Part shown: positions 9,108 to 17,789 of the stretch, one piece after another | Position numbering within the stretch: the first letter of the stretch is position 1 | Layout: every line of letters begins with the position of its first letter | DNA from: Candidatus Sulfotelmatobacter sp. | Lineage (GTDB): Bacteria; Vulcanimicrobiota; Vulcanimicrobiia; Vulcanimicrobiales; Vulcanimicrobiaceae | DNA: 64,000 nucleotides | Direction: 5' to 3' | Assembly: GCA_035504415.1 (NCBI GenBank) | Contig: DATJRY010000011.1 | Coordinates: forward strand, 62,001-126,000 | Notes under the pieces: generated by a model | What the model was told of the DNA's origin: nothing | Seen by the model: the letters and a program-made list of their open reading frames with translations, nothing else | Database searches by the model: none | Made by a program: the position numbers and the translations under genes

Positions 9108-9299
9108 TCAGCGCGCGACGCCGCGCAGCTCGGTCAGGCGCGCCTTGAGCGCCGCCAGCAACGCTTCGTCGAACAGCGCCGCGCGCGCGAGCTGAGCCGC
9201 GGCACGCTGATCGTGCGCGGCGGCCGGGGCGAGGCGTGCGACCTGTGAGCGCGCGGCCGACGCGGCGTCGGCCGTCGAGAAGAAACCGTCAGTACGCAT
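9108..9299 (-). CDS. Small protein at the head of the flagellar operon (possible FlgB remnant)
   Basis: A 63-aa ORF, Ala- and Arg-rich and predicted helical. The C-terminal helix (QLARAALFDEALLAALKARLTELRGVA) resembles the end of FlgB (QxxxRYxxxxxxLNxxLxxLRxAI), and the gene sits exactly where flgB lies in the classical flgB-flgC-fliE order. The long N-terminal part of FlgB, with its AxNIANxxTPGY motif, is missing. It may be a shortened rod protein or an unrelated small protein. The ATG at 9299 is the only start. The 171-base gap upstream must contain the promoters of this operon and of the divergent cyclase gene, but I see no convincing -35/-10 pair. Confidence 0.5.
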   Translation of the reverse strand: MRTDGFFSTADAASAARSQVARLAPAAAHDQRAAAQLARAALFDEALLAALKARLTELRGVAR

Positions 9300-9470
9300 G
9301 TCCCGAGTCTGCACGAATCGTATGTCCGGCAGGTTAACGCCGGATGGCCGCCCGGTGAGCGGGACGGCATCGGCCCGTAGGGAAGAACCGGATGTGCTGT
9401 TCCGCCGAACGGTGCGACGTCGGTTGCCCTCCCCCCGGGGTGCCGCCCTCACTCCGGCAATCGTGGCGTC

Positions 9471-11186
9471 GTGAACGTTCCCGAAACGGGTGTCGACGCG
9501 CTCAACCTGCTGAGGGCCCGGATCTCCGCCTTGGGAGACCCGGCCTTGCAGGCCGCGCTCGCCGACGCGGACCGGGCCGTCGAGACCCTCAAGCTCGAGC
9601 GCGCCTCGCTGCAGTCCAAGCTCGCCGCGACCGCGACCAACGCCGAGCGCGAGTTGGCCAAGCTGCACACGCTCGGGCGCGTCGCCGAGACGGTGAACTC
9701 CTCGCTCGAGTTGGACGTCGTCTTGCGGCGCGTGCTCGACACCGCGGTCGAGGTGATGAAGGCCGAGCGCGGCTTCGTCATGATCGCCGACGGCAACGAC
9801 GAGCTCGAGCTCACGACGACCTACGGCATCGATCGCGCGACGGTCGAAGGCGACGACATGCGCCCCTCGCAGACGACGGTGCGGCGGGTGTTCGAGACCG
9901 GCGAGCCGATCGTCACCACCGACGCGCAGCAAGACCCGCGCTTCAACATCAACCTCTCGGTGCGCGCGCTGCGGCTGCGCTCGATCGTGTGCGTGCCGCT
10001 GGCGATCAAGTCGCGCATCATCGGCGTCGTCTACCTCGACTCGCGCGTCGCGCCGGGTTTGTTCTCGCCGGCCGACCCCGATCTGCTGACCGCGTTCGCG
10101 AACCAAGCCGCCCTGGCCATCGAGAACGCACGACTCTTCGACGCGATGCGCGCGCAAGTCGTCGAGATCAGCCGGCTCGAGCAGCTGCAGGCGCGCGTGC
10201 TGGCTTCGATCACCAGCGGCGTCATCACCGTCGACGGCGCCGGCAACGTCGCCAGCTTCAACGACGCCGCGGCGCAGACGTTCGGGATCGAGAGTGCGAT
10301 GATGCTCGGCCGCCCGGCGCGCGCCCTCGACGCGCTGATCCCGGGCATCACCGGTCTACTCGCCACCGGCGGCCTCCCCGCCAAGGGCGAAGAGATGGAA
10401 GCGCGCCATCCCACCCGCGGCGCGCTGGCGCTGCAAGTGCGCATCGCACCGATCGAGCTGCCCGAAGAAGACAACGCGCGCCACGGCTGGGCGATCGCGG
10501 TCACCGATCTCACCGAGCGCCGGAACCTCGAACGGATGCACGCTGCCGACGTCGAGCAGCGCCGCGCGATCCGCGAGGCCTTCGCGCGCTATCTCGCGCC
10601 GCACGTCGTCGAGCAGCTGATGAGCGCGCCGGGCGGCGTCGCGCTGGGCGGCGAGCGGGCCGCGGCGACGATCCTGTTCGCGGACATCGATGGCTTCACC
10701 GAGCTCGCGGGCCGGCTCGACGCCGAGCGCGTCGTCGAGATCCTCAACAGCTTCTTCTCGGCGGCCGTCCAGATCGTCTTCGACAACGACGGCCTGCTCG
10801 ACAAGTTCTACGGCGACGGCTTGATGGTCGTCTTCGGACCGCCGCGCGTGCGCGAGGACGATGCCGCGCGTGCGCTGGCCGTCGCCGGCGCGCTGCACAA
10901 GGCCGCCGCGACGATCAACGCGGACGGTCATCCGCTGCAGCTCGCGATCGGCATCGCGACCGGCGAGGTCGTCGCCGGCCACATCGGAAGTCCCAAGCGG
11001 ATGGACTACACCGTCATCGGCAACGCGGCGAACCTGGCCAGCCGTCTGCAAGGCGCCGCGCCGCCGAACCACACCTACCTCGACGACCGCACCTACCAGC
11101 GCCTGCGCGACAAGCCGAAAGCGGAGACGCTGGTGGCGAAGATCCGCGGCAAGGCCGATCCGGTAACGATTCACGACGTGACCTAG
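9471..11186 (+). CDS. GAF-PAS class III nucleotidyl cyclase
   Basis: A 571-aa cytoplasmic signalling enzyme. In order: a coiled coil at ~25-65, a GAF domain at ~65-225, a PAS domain at ~240-345 and a class III cyclase domain at ~395-565. The cyclase has both metal-binding Asp motifs (LFADIDGF and FYGDGLMVVFG). The base-selecting positions read Lys (LLDKFYGDG) and Asp (MDYTVIGNAANLASR), as in adenylyl cyclases, with the catalytic Asn and Arg in the last motif. It should make cAMP in response to a ligand or redox signal sensed by GAF/PAS. GTG start at 9471, divergent from the flagellar operon. Confidence 0.92.
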   Translation: MNVPETGVDALNLLRARISALGDPALQAALADADRAVETLKLERASLQSKLAATATNAERELAKLHTLGRVAETVNSSLELDVVLRRVLDTAVEVMKAERGFVMIADGNDELELTTTYGIDRATVEGDDMRPSQTTVRRVFETGEPIVTTDAQQDPRFNINLSVRALRLRSIVCVPLAIKSRIIGVVYLDSRVAPGLFSPADPDLLTAFANQAALAIENARLFDAMRAQVVEISRLEQLQARVLASITSGVITVDGAGNVASFNDAAAQTFGIESAMMLGRPARALDALIPGITGLLATGGLPAKGEEMEARHPTRGALALQVRIAPIELPEEDNARHGWAIAVTDLTERRNLERMHAADVEQRRAIREAFARYLAPHVVEQLMSAPGGVALGGERAAATILFADIDGFTELAGRLDAERVVEILNSFFSAAVQIVFDNDGLLDKFYGDGLMVVFGPPRVREDDAARALAVAGALHKAAATINADGHPLQLAIGIATGEVVAGHIGSPKRMDYTVIGNAANLASRLQGAAPPNHTYLDDRTYQRLRDKPKAETLVAKIRGKADPVTIHDVT

Positions 11187-11209
11187 CGACGGCCGGGTTC
11201 CGACGCCCC

Positions 11210-12354
11210 ATGCTGGCCGCGCTGGCACTCGCCTACGCGTTCGGCGCGGCGATCGTCATCCCGCACGCACTCTCGTTTCCCGACGCGCTCTTTCACGGTG
11301 GCGCACCCGGCAACAGCCAAACCTCGATCTGGCTCTGGGTCGCCTGGCACGCCGCCTTTCCGCTCTTGGTCGCGCTCGCGCTCCTGGCACGCGATCTCCC
11401 GCCGCTTCCGCGCCGCCGGGTCGCGCCCGCCGCGATCGCCGTGATGGCGGTCGGCTACGGTCTGGTCGCGCTGTGCGGAGTGCTGGCCTTCGACACGACG
11501 CTCCCGACGCTCGTCGTCAACGGCAACTTCACCGCCGGCTTCGCCAACGGCACGTGGGAAGCGGTCCTCGCGATCGACGTTTTCGCCCTCGTCACCGTGG
11601 TCGCCATCGGTCGCACGAGCAGCACGCTGAGCCTGTGGCTCTCCGTCTCCCTGGTCGCCGTCGTCGGCGACGCGACCCTCACGCTGCTCTCGGCGGCCGC
11701 TTCCACGTCGGCTGGTACCTCTCACGCGTCTACTCCGCACTCGGCTCCGGCTTCGTCCTGGCCGCGCTGCTCGCCGAGTTCAACCGCATGTACCGCCGCT
11801 TCGCGCGCCTGGCGACGATCGACGGCCTGACCGCCGTCGACAACCGGCGCGCGTTCGACGAGCACCTCGAAGCCGAGTTGCGCAACGCGACGCGTCACGA
11901 GGAGCCGTTGGCACTGCTGCTCATCGACGTCGACGACTTCAAGCGCTACAACGACACCTACGGCCACCTCGCCGGCGACGAAACGCTCCAAAGCGTGGCC
12001 GCGATCATCCGCTCGACGCTCGCGCGCCCGAGCGACACCATCGCCCGCTACGGCGGCGAAGAGTTCGCGGTCCTCCTCCCCCGCACGAGCGCCTCCGGCG
12101 CTTTCACCGTCGCCGAGCGCATCCGCACCGCCGTCGTCGCCGCTCGCCGCGACCACAAGACGAACCGCGCCACCCACGTCGTCTCGATCAGCATCGGCGT
12201 CGCCGTCACCACCACCGGCACTCCGGACGCCCTCATCGCGGCAGCCGACGAAGCCCTCTACCGAGCAAAAGCGGAAGGCCGCAACCGCACCGCTATCGCC
12301 GCAACCGCCTCTCCGGTGCCCGCGGCGGCAACCCCACAACCCCCAACGCGGTAA
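11210..12354 (+). pseudogene. MASE4-like membrane diguanylate cyclase interrupted by a frameshift
   Basis: The ATG at 11210 opens a frame encoding several membrane helices of MASE4 type (PHALSFPDALFHGG, then WLWVAWHAAFPLLVALALLARDLP). At about 11687-11696 (ctctcggcgg) the reading frame breaks. The expected continuation GGRFHVGWYLSRVYSALGS is in another frame and leads into a complete GGDEF domain. Restoring one base near 11691 joins the two parts. The GGDEF domain has ARYGGEEF at the active site and an RPSD inhibitory site just before it, so it would make c-di-GMP. Either this is a true inactivating mutation or a one-base sequence error; the domain after the break shows no decay. Confidence 0.85.
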
Positions 12355-12568
12355 GCGCGAACCCAACGAACCCAACGATCGCCCACCGGTCCGCCACGGC
12401 CCCGCGATGATACGCCGCCGCCAACGACCCGCCGACGGCAAACATCACCGCCCCGACCGCATACACCCACGGCAACCGCAACACGACCTGCCGCGCATTG
12501 ATCGCCGCCACGACGAGGACGCCAACCATCCAAACCACGGTCCCAACCGAAACCGGACTCACGCGCAC
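12293..12568 (-). CDS. Small three-helix membrane protein
   Basis: A 91-aa hydrophobic protein with three likely membrane helices: VGTVVWMVGVLVVAAI, WVYAVGAVMFAVGGSLAAA and WAIVGFVGFALTALGVVGL. The ends are basic (VVGLPPRAPERRLRR). No family is recognised. It overlaps the 3' end of the diguanylate cyclase gene by 62 bases on the opposite strand. GTG 12568 or GTG 12562 could start it. The well-spaced hydrophobic segments support a real gene, but there is no other evidence. Confidence 0.5.
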   Translation of the reverse strand: MRVSPVSVGTVVWMVGVLVVAAINARQVVLRLPWVYAVGAVMFAVGGSLAAAYHRGAVADRWAIVGFVGFALTALGVVGLPPRAPERRLRR

Positions 12569-12598
12569 CCTTTAGGCGCGTCCCCTCCGCATCCCGCC

Positions 12599-12742
12599 GT
12601 GTCGCGTCGAGCGGCACCACCCTGGCGGACCGTCTGAACGAGCGAAGCGCAGGATGCGCGAGAGCGATGTGAAGACAGAGCGGCCCCCGGCAGGAAGCCG
12701 GGGGCCGCGTGTCCGCCAGGGTGGTGCCGCTCGACGCGACAC
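12599..12742. repeat. 32-bp perfect inverted repeat enclosing a G/C hairpin
   Basis: Bases 12599-12630 are the exact reverse complement of 12711-12742 (32 of 32). The 80 bases between the arms contain a second, 12-bp perfect hairpin. Single-stranded DNA or RNA from either strand could fold into a long nested stem. No transposase, target duplication or second copy is visible in the window. It lies just downstream of rpsI, between convergent transcripts. Confidence 0.9.
12680..12708 (-). terminator. Terminator-like hairpin after rplM-rpsI
   Basis: A perfect 12-bp GC stem (12680-12691 with 12697-12708) with a five-base loop lies 55 bases past the rpsI stop. On the minus strand it is followed by TCTGTCTTC, only moderately T-rich, so termination efficiency is uncertain. 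It sits inside the larger inverted repeat. Confidence 0.5.
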
Positions 12743-12762
12743 CGCCACAAAATCAGATCGGA

Positions 12763-13158
12763 TTAGCGCTTCGAGAACTGGAACCGCTTACGCGCGCGCT
12801 TGCGCCCGTACTTCTTCGACTCTTTCTCACGCGGATCGCGCGTCAGCAACCCATTGCGACGCAGCGGCTCACGCAGCGACTCGTCCATCTCGAGCAGCGC
12901 GCGCGCGATGCCGTGACGGACTGCGCCGGCCTGCCCGGCGACGCCGCCCCCGGTGCACTTGACGTCGACGTTGAAACGCGTGAGCGACTGGGTCACGTCC
13001 AGCGGCTGGCGCACGATCTGCTGCAGCGAGGGACGCGGGAAGTAGTCGTCGATCGGCTTCGAGTTGACGGTGATAACGCCCTGACCGAGCGAGAGCCGGA
13101 CGCGGGCGATACCGCGCTTGCGGCGGCCGGTACCGTGGAAGTTGTCGGACGTCTGCAT
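12763..13158 (-). CDS. rpsI: 30S ribosomal protein S9
   Basis: A 131-aa S9. The start [21 protein letters not shown], the middle [22 protein letters not shown], and the basic tail ending [13 protein letters not shown] are the family signatures; the C-terminal KR reaches the ribosomal P site. It immediately follows rplM (rpsI ATG next to the rplM TAA), the normal order of this operon. Confidence 0.97.
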   Translation of the reverse strand: MQTSDNFHGTGRRKRGIARVRLSLGQGVITVNSKPIDDYFPRPSLQQIVRQPLDVTQSLTRFNVDVKCTGGGVAGQAGAVRHGIARALLEMDESLREPLRRNGLLTRDPREKESKKYGRKRARKRFQFSKR

Positions 13159-13584
13159 TTAAAAGAGGGGCTCCGGCTTCTGCGCCGTGTGCGGGTGCTC
13201 CGCGCCGGCGTAGACGTTGAGGCGATTGAGCAGCACGTCGCGCATGCGGTTCGTCGCCAGCATGCCGCGCACGGCGCGCTCGATCAGGCGCTCCGGGTAC
13301 TTGTCGCGCACTTGACCGGCCGTCTCGGTTCGCAGGCCGCCGGGGAAACCCGAGTGGCGGTGGTAGACCTTCTGGGTCCACTTCCGCGGTGCGAGCTCGA
13401 CCTTGTCGGCGTTGAGGACGATGACGTGGTCACCGTCGTCGATGTGCGGGGTCCAGGTCGGCTTGTGGCGGCCCGAGAGGGCGCGCGCGATCCGCACCGC
13501 GAGCGTGCCGAGCCGTTGCCCGGTCGCGTCGACGATGTACCAATCGTGCTTGGTCTCGGCCGTCTTCTGCTGATATGTGCGCAT
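13159..13584 (-). CDS. rplM: 50S ribosomal protein L13
   Basis: A 141-aa L13, an early-assembling large-subunit protein. Family segments seen: WYIVDATGQRLGTLAVRIARALSG, VIVLNADKVELAPRKWTQKVYHRHSGFPGG, and RAVRGMLATNRMRDVLLNRLNVYAG followed by HPHTAQKPEPL. The ATG at 13584 gives the usual N-terminus (MRTYQQK). It is transcribed first in the rplM-rpsI operon from the promoter at 13638-13667. Confidence 0.97.
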   Translation of the reverse strand: MRTYQQKTAETKHDWYIVDATGQRLGTLAVRIARALSGRHKPTWTPHIDDGDHVIVLNADKVELAPRKWTQKVYHRHSGFPGGLRTETAGQVRDKYPERLIERAVRGMLATNRMRDVLLNRLNVYAGAEHPHTAQKPEPLF

Positions 13585-13637
13585 GGAGTCCGTCGGAACG
13601 TACAGAACGCCACGGCGAGCGCCGCGGCAACCTGAGG

Positions 13638-13667
13638 AGTATACCGGCCCCGAGGGTCGGAAGTCAA
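13638..13667 (-). promoter_or_regulatory. Sigma-70-type promoter of rplM-rpsI
   Basis: On the minus strand TTGACT (13667-13662) and TATACT (13643-13638) are separated by 18 bases. Each differs from consensus at one position. The -10 lies 54 bases upstream of the rplM ATG, a suitable leader length. Confidence 0.8.
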
Positions 13668-13758
13668 CCGCGGCGACGGCCCCGGGCCCTGCCGGTTGCT
13701 CTCCTAGGAGGGCCAGGGGCAATCCGACGAAGACAATTTTCGCTACGAGGAGACGCCC

Positions 13759-15186
13759 ATGGATTCGGCTACCGTCGGACTGATCGCAGTCACCGTCCTC
13801 GCCGTCGTGGTCGCCCTGGCGTTCGGCATCGCGTACGGGCGCGCGCGAGCCGGCTGGGCGGCGCAAACGAAGGCGCTCCGCTCGGCCTACGACGAGGCCG
13901 GGGTCGACTCGCTCGCTGAGGCCGTCCTGGCCCTGGGCGAGGCGCGCCGACGGACCGAGGCGGTCGCGGCGCTGGCGCCGGCCGTCGACGAGATTGCCGA
14001 GCGGCACCAGCGCGCCATCACGGCGATCGTGGCGCGCGACTCGGTCGGAGCGGCCGCCCAGGACAACCTCGAGACGGCGCTGCGGGCGCAGGACACCGCC
14101 GGCGAGCAGATCGGCGAGCTGACCCGCGGCGTGGTTGAAGCCGGCGCGGCGGTCGAGGAGACCGTCAGCTCGATCAGCACCGTCTCCGACAACATCACCG
14201 GCATCGCCGACAACGTCACCAGCGTCAGCTCGGCCGTCGGCCAGCTGGCGGTTTCGGTCAACCAAGTCGCCGGCAGCGCGCGCGACGCCTCGACGCTCTC
14301 GCTCGAAGCGGATCGCAAGGCGAAGGACGGCGGCGTCGCGGTCGAACGGCTGGTCCGCTCGACGCGCGAGATCGCGGACGACATCCAAGGGATCGTCGGC
14401 AAGATGCAGGAGCTCGGCACCGCATCGGATCGCATCGGCGCGATCGTCGAGGTCATCGACGCCATCGCCGACCAGACGAACCTGCTCGCGCTCAACGCGG
14501 CGATCGAAGCGGCGCGCGCCGGCGAGCACGGCCGCGGCTTCGCGGTCGTCGCGGACGAAGTGCGCAAGCTGGCGGAGAGCTCGGCGCAGTCGACCCGCGA
14601 GATCGGGATGCTGGTGAAGGACATTCAGGCGAAGACCAGCGAGGTCGTGCGCTCGACCACGACGTCGGGCGAGAAGGCCGCCAGCGGCTTGCAGATGGCC
14701 GACCTGGCCGGGCGCGCGATCGGCGACATCTCGACCGCGGTCGCCGAGGCGAACCGTTTGATCGAGCAGATCTCGATGGCGGCGCGCGAACAGGCCACCG
14801 GCGCGTCCGCCATCGTCAACTCGGTCGAGCAGATGAACGGGCTGATGCGCCAAGCCGCGCGCTCGCTCGAGGAGCAGAACCTCTCGAATCAGCAGATCGT
14901 CACCATCATCACGGCGATTCAGCGCAACGCGTCGGGCGTCGAGGACGCGATCTCCGCGCAGCGCACGGCCTGCACGACGCTCTACGAGAGCTCCAAACAG
15001 CTGGCCAAGACCAGTCGCGCCGCGCGCGACGCGGTGACCGGTCTGGACGGCGTCGCCGACGCGCTGCGCGAGCGCGTGCTCGCGATCGGCACGCCGGCGC
15101 GGAACGGCTTCGAGAACCAGCTCACGGGCGATCGCGAGCAGCGCCGGTTGACCGGCAGCTACGGCGCCAGCTCGACCGGGCGGTAG
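13759..15186 (+). CDS. Methyl-accepting chemotaxis protein without a periplasmic sensor
   Basis: A 475-aa chemoreceptor. A single membrane helix at ~5-26 ([22 protein letters not shown]) is followed by a long cytoplasmic coiled coil. The hairpin tip [20 protein letters not shown] with [16 protein letters not shown] is the conserved CheA/CheW-binding signature. There is no second membrane helix or ligand-binding domain, so it probably senses internal or membrane state. ATG 13759 has a GAGGAG ribosome-binding site 7 bases upstream. Its 3' end overlaps truA by 28 bases, convergent. Confidence 0.93.
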   Translation: MDSATVGLIAVTVLAVVVALAFGIAYGRARAGWAAQTKALRSAYDEAGVDSLAEAVLALGEARRRTEAVAALAPAVDEIAERHQRAITAIVARDSVGAAAQDNLETALRAQDTAGEQIGELTRGVVEAGAAVEETVSSISTVSDNITGIADNVTSVSSAVGQLAVSVNQVAGSARDASTLSLEADRKAKDGGVAVERLVRSTREIADDIQGIVGKMQELGTASDRIGAIVEVIDAIADQTNLLALNAAIEAARAGEHGRGFAVVADEVRKLAESSAQSTREIGMLVKDIQAKTSEVVRSTTTSGEKAASGLQMADLAGRAIGDISTAVAEANRLIEQISMAAREQATGASAIVNSVEQMNGLMRQAARSLEEQNLSNQQIVTIITAIQRNASGVEDAISAQRTACTTLYESSKQLAKTSRAARDAVTGLDGVADALRERVLAIGTPARNGFENQLTGDREQRRLTGSYGASSTGR

Positions 15187-15938
15187 GAGTCGAAGCCGGC
15201 GTAGCGCACGCCGGCGAGATAGAGGCCGTGCGCCGGCGCGGTGACGCCGGCGACGGTCCGGTCGCGCGCGTGCAGCGCGCGTTCAGCGTGGTCGGGCTCG
15301 CGATAGCCGGTCGCCGAACCGACCAGCGTACCGACGAGGACGCGCACCATGTGGTGCAGGAACGCGTTGCCGCGCACGGTCACGCGCACCAGCTCGCCGC
15401 GACGGGTGAGGTCGAGCGCGCGCAGCTCGCGCACGGTGGTGCCGCGCTCGGGCGGCTCGCCGCAGAACGCCGCGAAGTCGTGCTCGCCCAGCAACGGCGC
15501 GGCCGCGCGCGCGAACAGCGCGTCGTCGATCGGGCGCGGCACGTGCCACGCCCGATGCGACCAGACCGCCGTCGGCGTGCGCCGGTTGAGGATCAGATAA
15601 TCGTAGACGCGCTCGAGCGCGTCGAAACGAGCGGAGAACTCGTCGGCGACGACGGCGGCGTCGTGCACGACCAGATCGGCCGGCGTGTTGCCGTTGATGG
15701 CCGGCGTCAGCCGCCCGGGAGCGAATTCGCGTGCGGCGGTGAACGAGACGACCTGGCCGGTGGCGTGGACGCCCGCATCGGTACGGCCGGCCGCCGTGAT
15801 CTTCACCGGCTCGTCGAAGATCCGCGTGAGCGCGGCTTCGAGCGCGCCCGCGACCGTTCGCAGCGTGGGCTGATACTGCAAGCCGTGAAAGCGCGAGCCG
15901 TCGTACTCGACGACGAGCCGATACGTCGGCACGCCCAC
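15159..15938 (-). CDS. truA: tRNA pseudouridine(38-40) synthase TruA
   Basis: A 259-aa TruA. The N-terminal [19 protein letters not shown], the catalytic Asp54 in [15 protein letters not shown], and the later [14 protein letters not shown] are diagnostic. It modifies uridines 38-40 in the anticodon arm of many tRNAs. Length is typical (~250-270). It may be translated alone; the next gene on the strand starts 74 bases downstream of a separate unit. Confidence 0.96.
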   Translation of the reverse strand: MGVPTYRLVVEYDGSRFHGLQYQPTLRTVAGALEAALTRIFDEPVKITAAGRTDAGVHATGQVVSFTAAREFAPGRLTPAINGNTPADLVVHDAAVVADEFSARFDALERVYDYLILNRRTPTAVWSHRAWHVPRPIDDALFARAAAPLLGEHDFAAFCGEPPERGTTVRELRALDLTRRGELVRVTVRGNAFLHHMVRVLVGTLVGSATGYREPDHAERALHARDRTVAGVTAPAHGLYLAGVRYAGFDSYRPVELAP

Positions 15939-16011
15939 CCGTTCCCGACAACGACGAGACCGCCCCTCTCGGGACGGTCTCGTTCGGCGGCTCGGGCGTC
16001 AGCCGGAACGC

Positions 16012-16461
16012 TTAGGCGGGCACGCGCTGGGGAACGGGGCGCTTCTCGTCGAGGTCGAGCAGGTCGACCCACTCGGTGACGTCGGTGCGGTCGGGCGCCA
16101 CCTGGTTGCGCAGCTCGAGGAAGTACTTCTCGCCGTCGCTGCCCGGGGCGGGCTTGCCGGCCAGGAACGTCGCGTTGAACTGCGCGATCTCGGCGGCCGA
16201 CTTCTTGGCGATGAAGGGCTTGAGGTAGTTCTCGACGTCGGCTTCGCTCTGCGCGGACTTGATGACGTCCAGCACCGCGTTGCCGTCGACGCCGAGGAAT
16301 CCGAAGACGCCTTTGTCCATCGGGCAGTCGAAGCTGTACTCGCCCTGCGTACCGTTGGCGGTCGCGATGCCCTTGTCGATCGCGCGCGGCAGCTGCACGA
16401 CGCCGTCGAGCGTTTCGCGCGCGGAGCGCGGGTAGGACGTGGTCAGATCTTTCTTCAGCAT
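16012..16461 (-). CDS. DUF5069-domain protein
   Basis: A 149-aa protein of the DUF5069 family, function unknown. Recognisable family segments are DLTTSYPRSARETLDGVVQLPRAIDKG, GTQGEYSFDCPMDKGVFGFLGVDG (family: GTxGEYxxxCPLDxxxFxFLGID) and a Trp-Asp C-terminal motif (VTEWVDLLDLDEKRP). Cytoplasmic, no membrane helix. It follows the acetyltransferase gene with an 8-base gap and may be co-transcribed with it. Confidence 0.85.
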   Translation of the reverse strand: MLKKDLTTSYPRSARETLDGVVQLPRAIDKGIATANGTQGEYSFDCPMDKGVFGFLGVDGNAVLDVIKSAQSEADVENYLKPFIAKKSAAEIAQFNATFLAGKPAPGSDGEKYFLELRNQVAPDRTDVTEWVDLLDLDEKRPVPQRVPA

Positions 16462-16469
16462 GGCAACGG

Positions 16470-17078
16470 TTAGGACGCCGCGCGGTCGCGCGCGGTTGCG
16501 CCCGGCTCGGCGTGGACGAAGTAGCGGGTGACGCGTTGCCCGCGGTAGGAGGCGGTGCCGGCCGGCACGGCGCCGATCCGGCGCGCGACGGCGATCGAGG
16601 CGCGGTTCTCGGCGTGCAGAATCACCGTGAGCCGCCGCAGCTGCAAGGTCGCGAAGGCGTAATCGCGCAGGGCAAGCGCCGCCTCGGTCGCGTAGCCGCG
16701 TCCCCAGGCGCTCGGTGCGAGCCACCAGCCGATCTCGACCTGCGGCAAGTCGTCGACCTCGCAGCGCAGCAAGCCGGCCTGTCCGATACGCTCGCCGTCA
16801 GCTCTGCGGGTGACGATCTTGAACCCGTCCCAGCGCGGGTGCGCCGGGTCGCGCTGCATCGCGTCGATGCGTTCGTAGCGTGCCTCGACCTCCCGCCGCC
16901 CGTAGATCGAACCGTCGCCGATCCAACGCATCACCTGCGGGTCGGCGTACAGCGAGATCAGGAACTCGAGATCGTCGGGCGTTCGGTCCAGCAGCCGCAG
17001 CCGCGCCGTTTCGAGAAACGGCGTGCGCAGCTCAGTACTTGACGGGACTTCCGGTCGGGGTCGTCGCGGTTGGGGCAC
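16470..17078 (-). CDS. GNAT acetyltransferase (RimJ/RimL type)
   Basis: A protein of up to 202 aa with a RimJ/RimL-like GNAT fold: ETARLRLLDRTPDDLEFLISLYADPQVMRWIGDG at the start, EIGWWLAPSAWGRGYATEAALALRDYAF with the acetyl-CoA-binding GRGYATEA loop, and NRASIAVARRIGAVPAGTASYRG near the end. Likely N-acetylates a ribosomal protein or small-molecule amine; the substrate cannot be told. The GTG at 17078 overlaps the end of the lipoprotein gene by 47 bases; the domain itself begins ~20 residues later, so the true start may be a rarer codon downstream. Confidence 0.85.
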   Translation of the reverse strand: MPQPRRPRPEVPSSTELRTPFLETARLRLLDRTPDDLEFLISLYADPQVMRWIGDGSIYGRREVEARYERIDAMQRDPAHPRWDGFKIVTRRADGERIGQAGLLRCEVDDLPQVEIGWWLAPSAWGRGYATEAALALRDYAFATLQLRRLTVILHAENRASIAVARRIGAVPAGTASYRGQRVTRYFVHAEPGATARDRAAS

Positions 17079-17712
17079 TGGAGAGCACGAAGGCGTACGT
17101 GTCGAGCGCGTTGACCGTGAACGTCCCCGTCGCCGCGGGTGCCGCGAAGGTGAGATCGTCGTTGGTCACGGCCGACGTCGCGAGCTGTCCGTACGACACA
17201 CCGGACGAGATGTCGTAGATCGACTCGTAGAACACCAGGCCGGTGGTGCTGAAGCCGTTGGGCAGCATCATCTCCGAGACGTACGGCGTGCTCCCGAAGA
17301 CCCAGCCGGAATTCAGTTGGAGCTCGAACGCTGCGAGCGCCGTGCCGGTCGGCGCGGGGCTGGGCAGCGTCGGCACGTTGGTCGTCACCAGCAGCGTCCC
17401 GGTCACGGTCCCGCTCGACGAGCTGGTGGGCTCGGCCAGGATGCCGCCGAGCGAACCCGGTCCGCCGGAGATTCCCTGGCTGCCGCCCGCGTCGGTCACC
17501 GTGATGCCGGCCTGCGCGCTGGTCGGCGGGAGCGTCGGCGCCGGGGTGGGCGTCGGGCTGGCGGTCGGCGTCGCGGTCGGGCTTCCGACCGGGCTGGGCG
17601 TCGCGGTCGGGCTGACCGGCGGGACGACCGAGTCCTTCTTGTGGCAACCGACCGCCACGACCGCGACGGCGAGAGCCAAGAGCCACGGACGCAGCCCGGA
17701 GGGAACGCTCAT
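17032..17712 (-). CDS. Threonine/proline-rich lipoprotein
   Basis: A 226-aa exported lipoprotein. The signal peptide (WLLALAVAVVAVGCHKK) has a lipobox ending in Cys at ~23. A low-complexity Pro/Thr/Ser/Ala segment follows at ~31-68, then a Gly/Ser/Thr-rich linker and a beta-rich C-terminal domain (TALAAFELQLNSGWVFG onward). No family is recognised. The linker would hold the domain away from the membrane. ATG 17712 is chosen because the lipobox lies at the normal distance from it. Confidence 0.75.
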   Translation of the reverse strand: MSVPSGLRPWLLALAVAVVAVGCHKKDSVVPPVSPTATPSPVGSPTATPTASPTPTPAPTLPPTSAQAGITVTDAGGSQGISGGPGSLGGILAEPTSSSSGTVTGTLLVTTNVPTLPSPAPTGTALAAFELQLNSGWVFGSTPYVSEMMLPNGFSTTGLVFYESIYDISSGVSYGQLATSAVTNDDLTFAAPAATGTFTVNALDTYAFVLSSAPTATTPTGSPVKY

Positions 17713-17789
17713 GCGCGAAGCGTTCCAACCGGGTATCGCCGGCTCCTCGGGTTCCCCACTACCAAAAATGAGCGTTCGATGAGAGTCGC

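Noticed and set aside
12599-12742. Inverted repeat as the ends of an insertion sequence
   Set aside because: Only 80 bases lie between the arms and there is no transposase or target duplication; kept only as a repeat.
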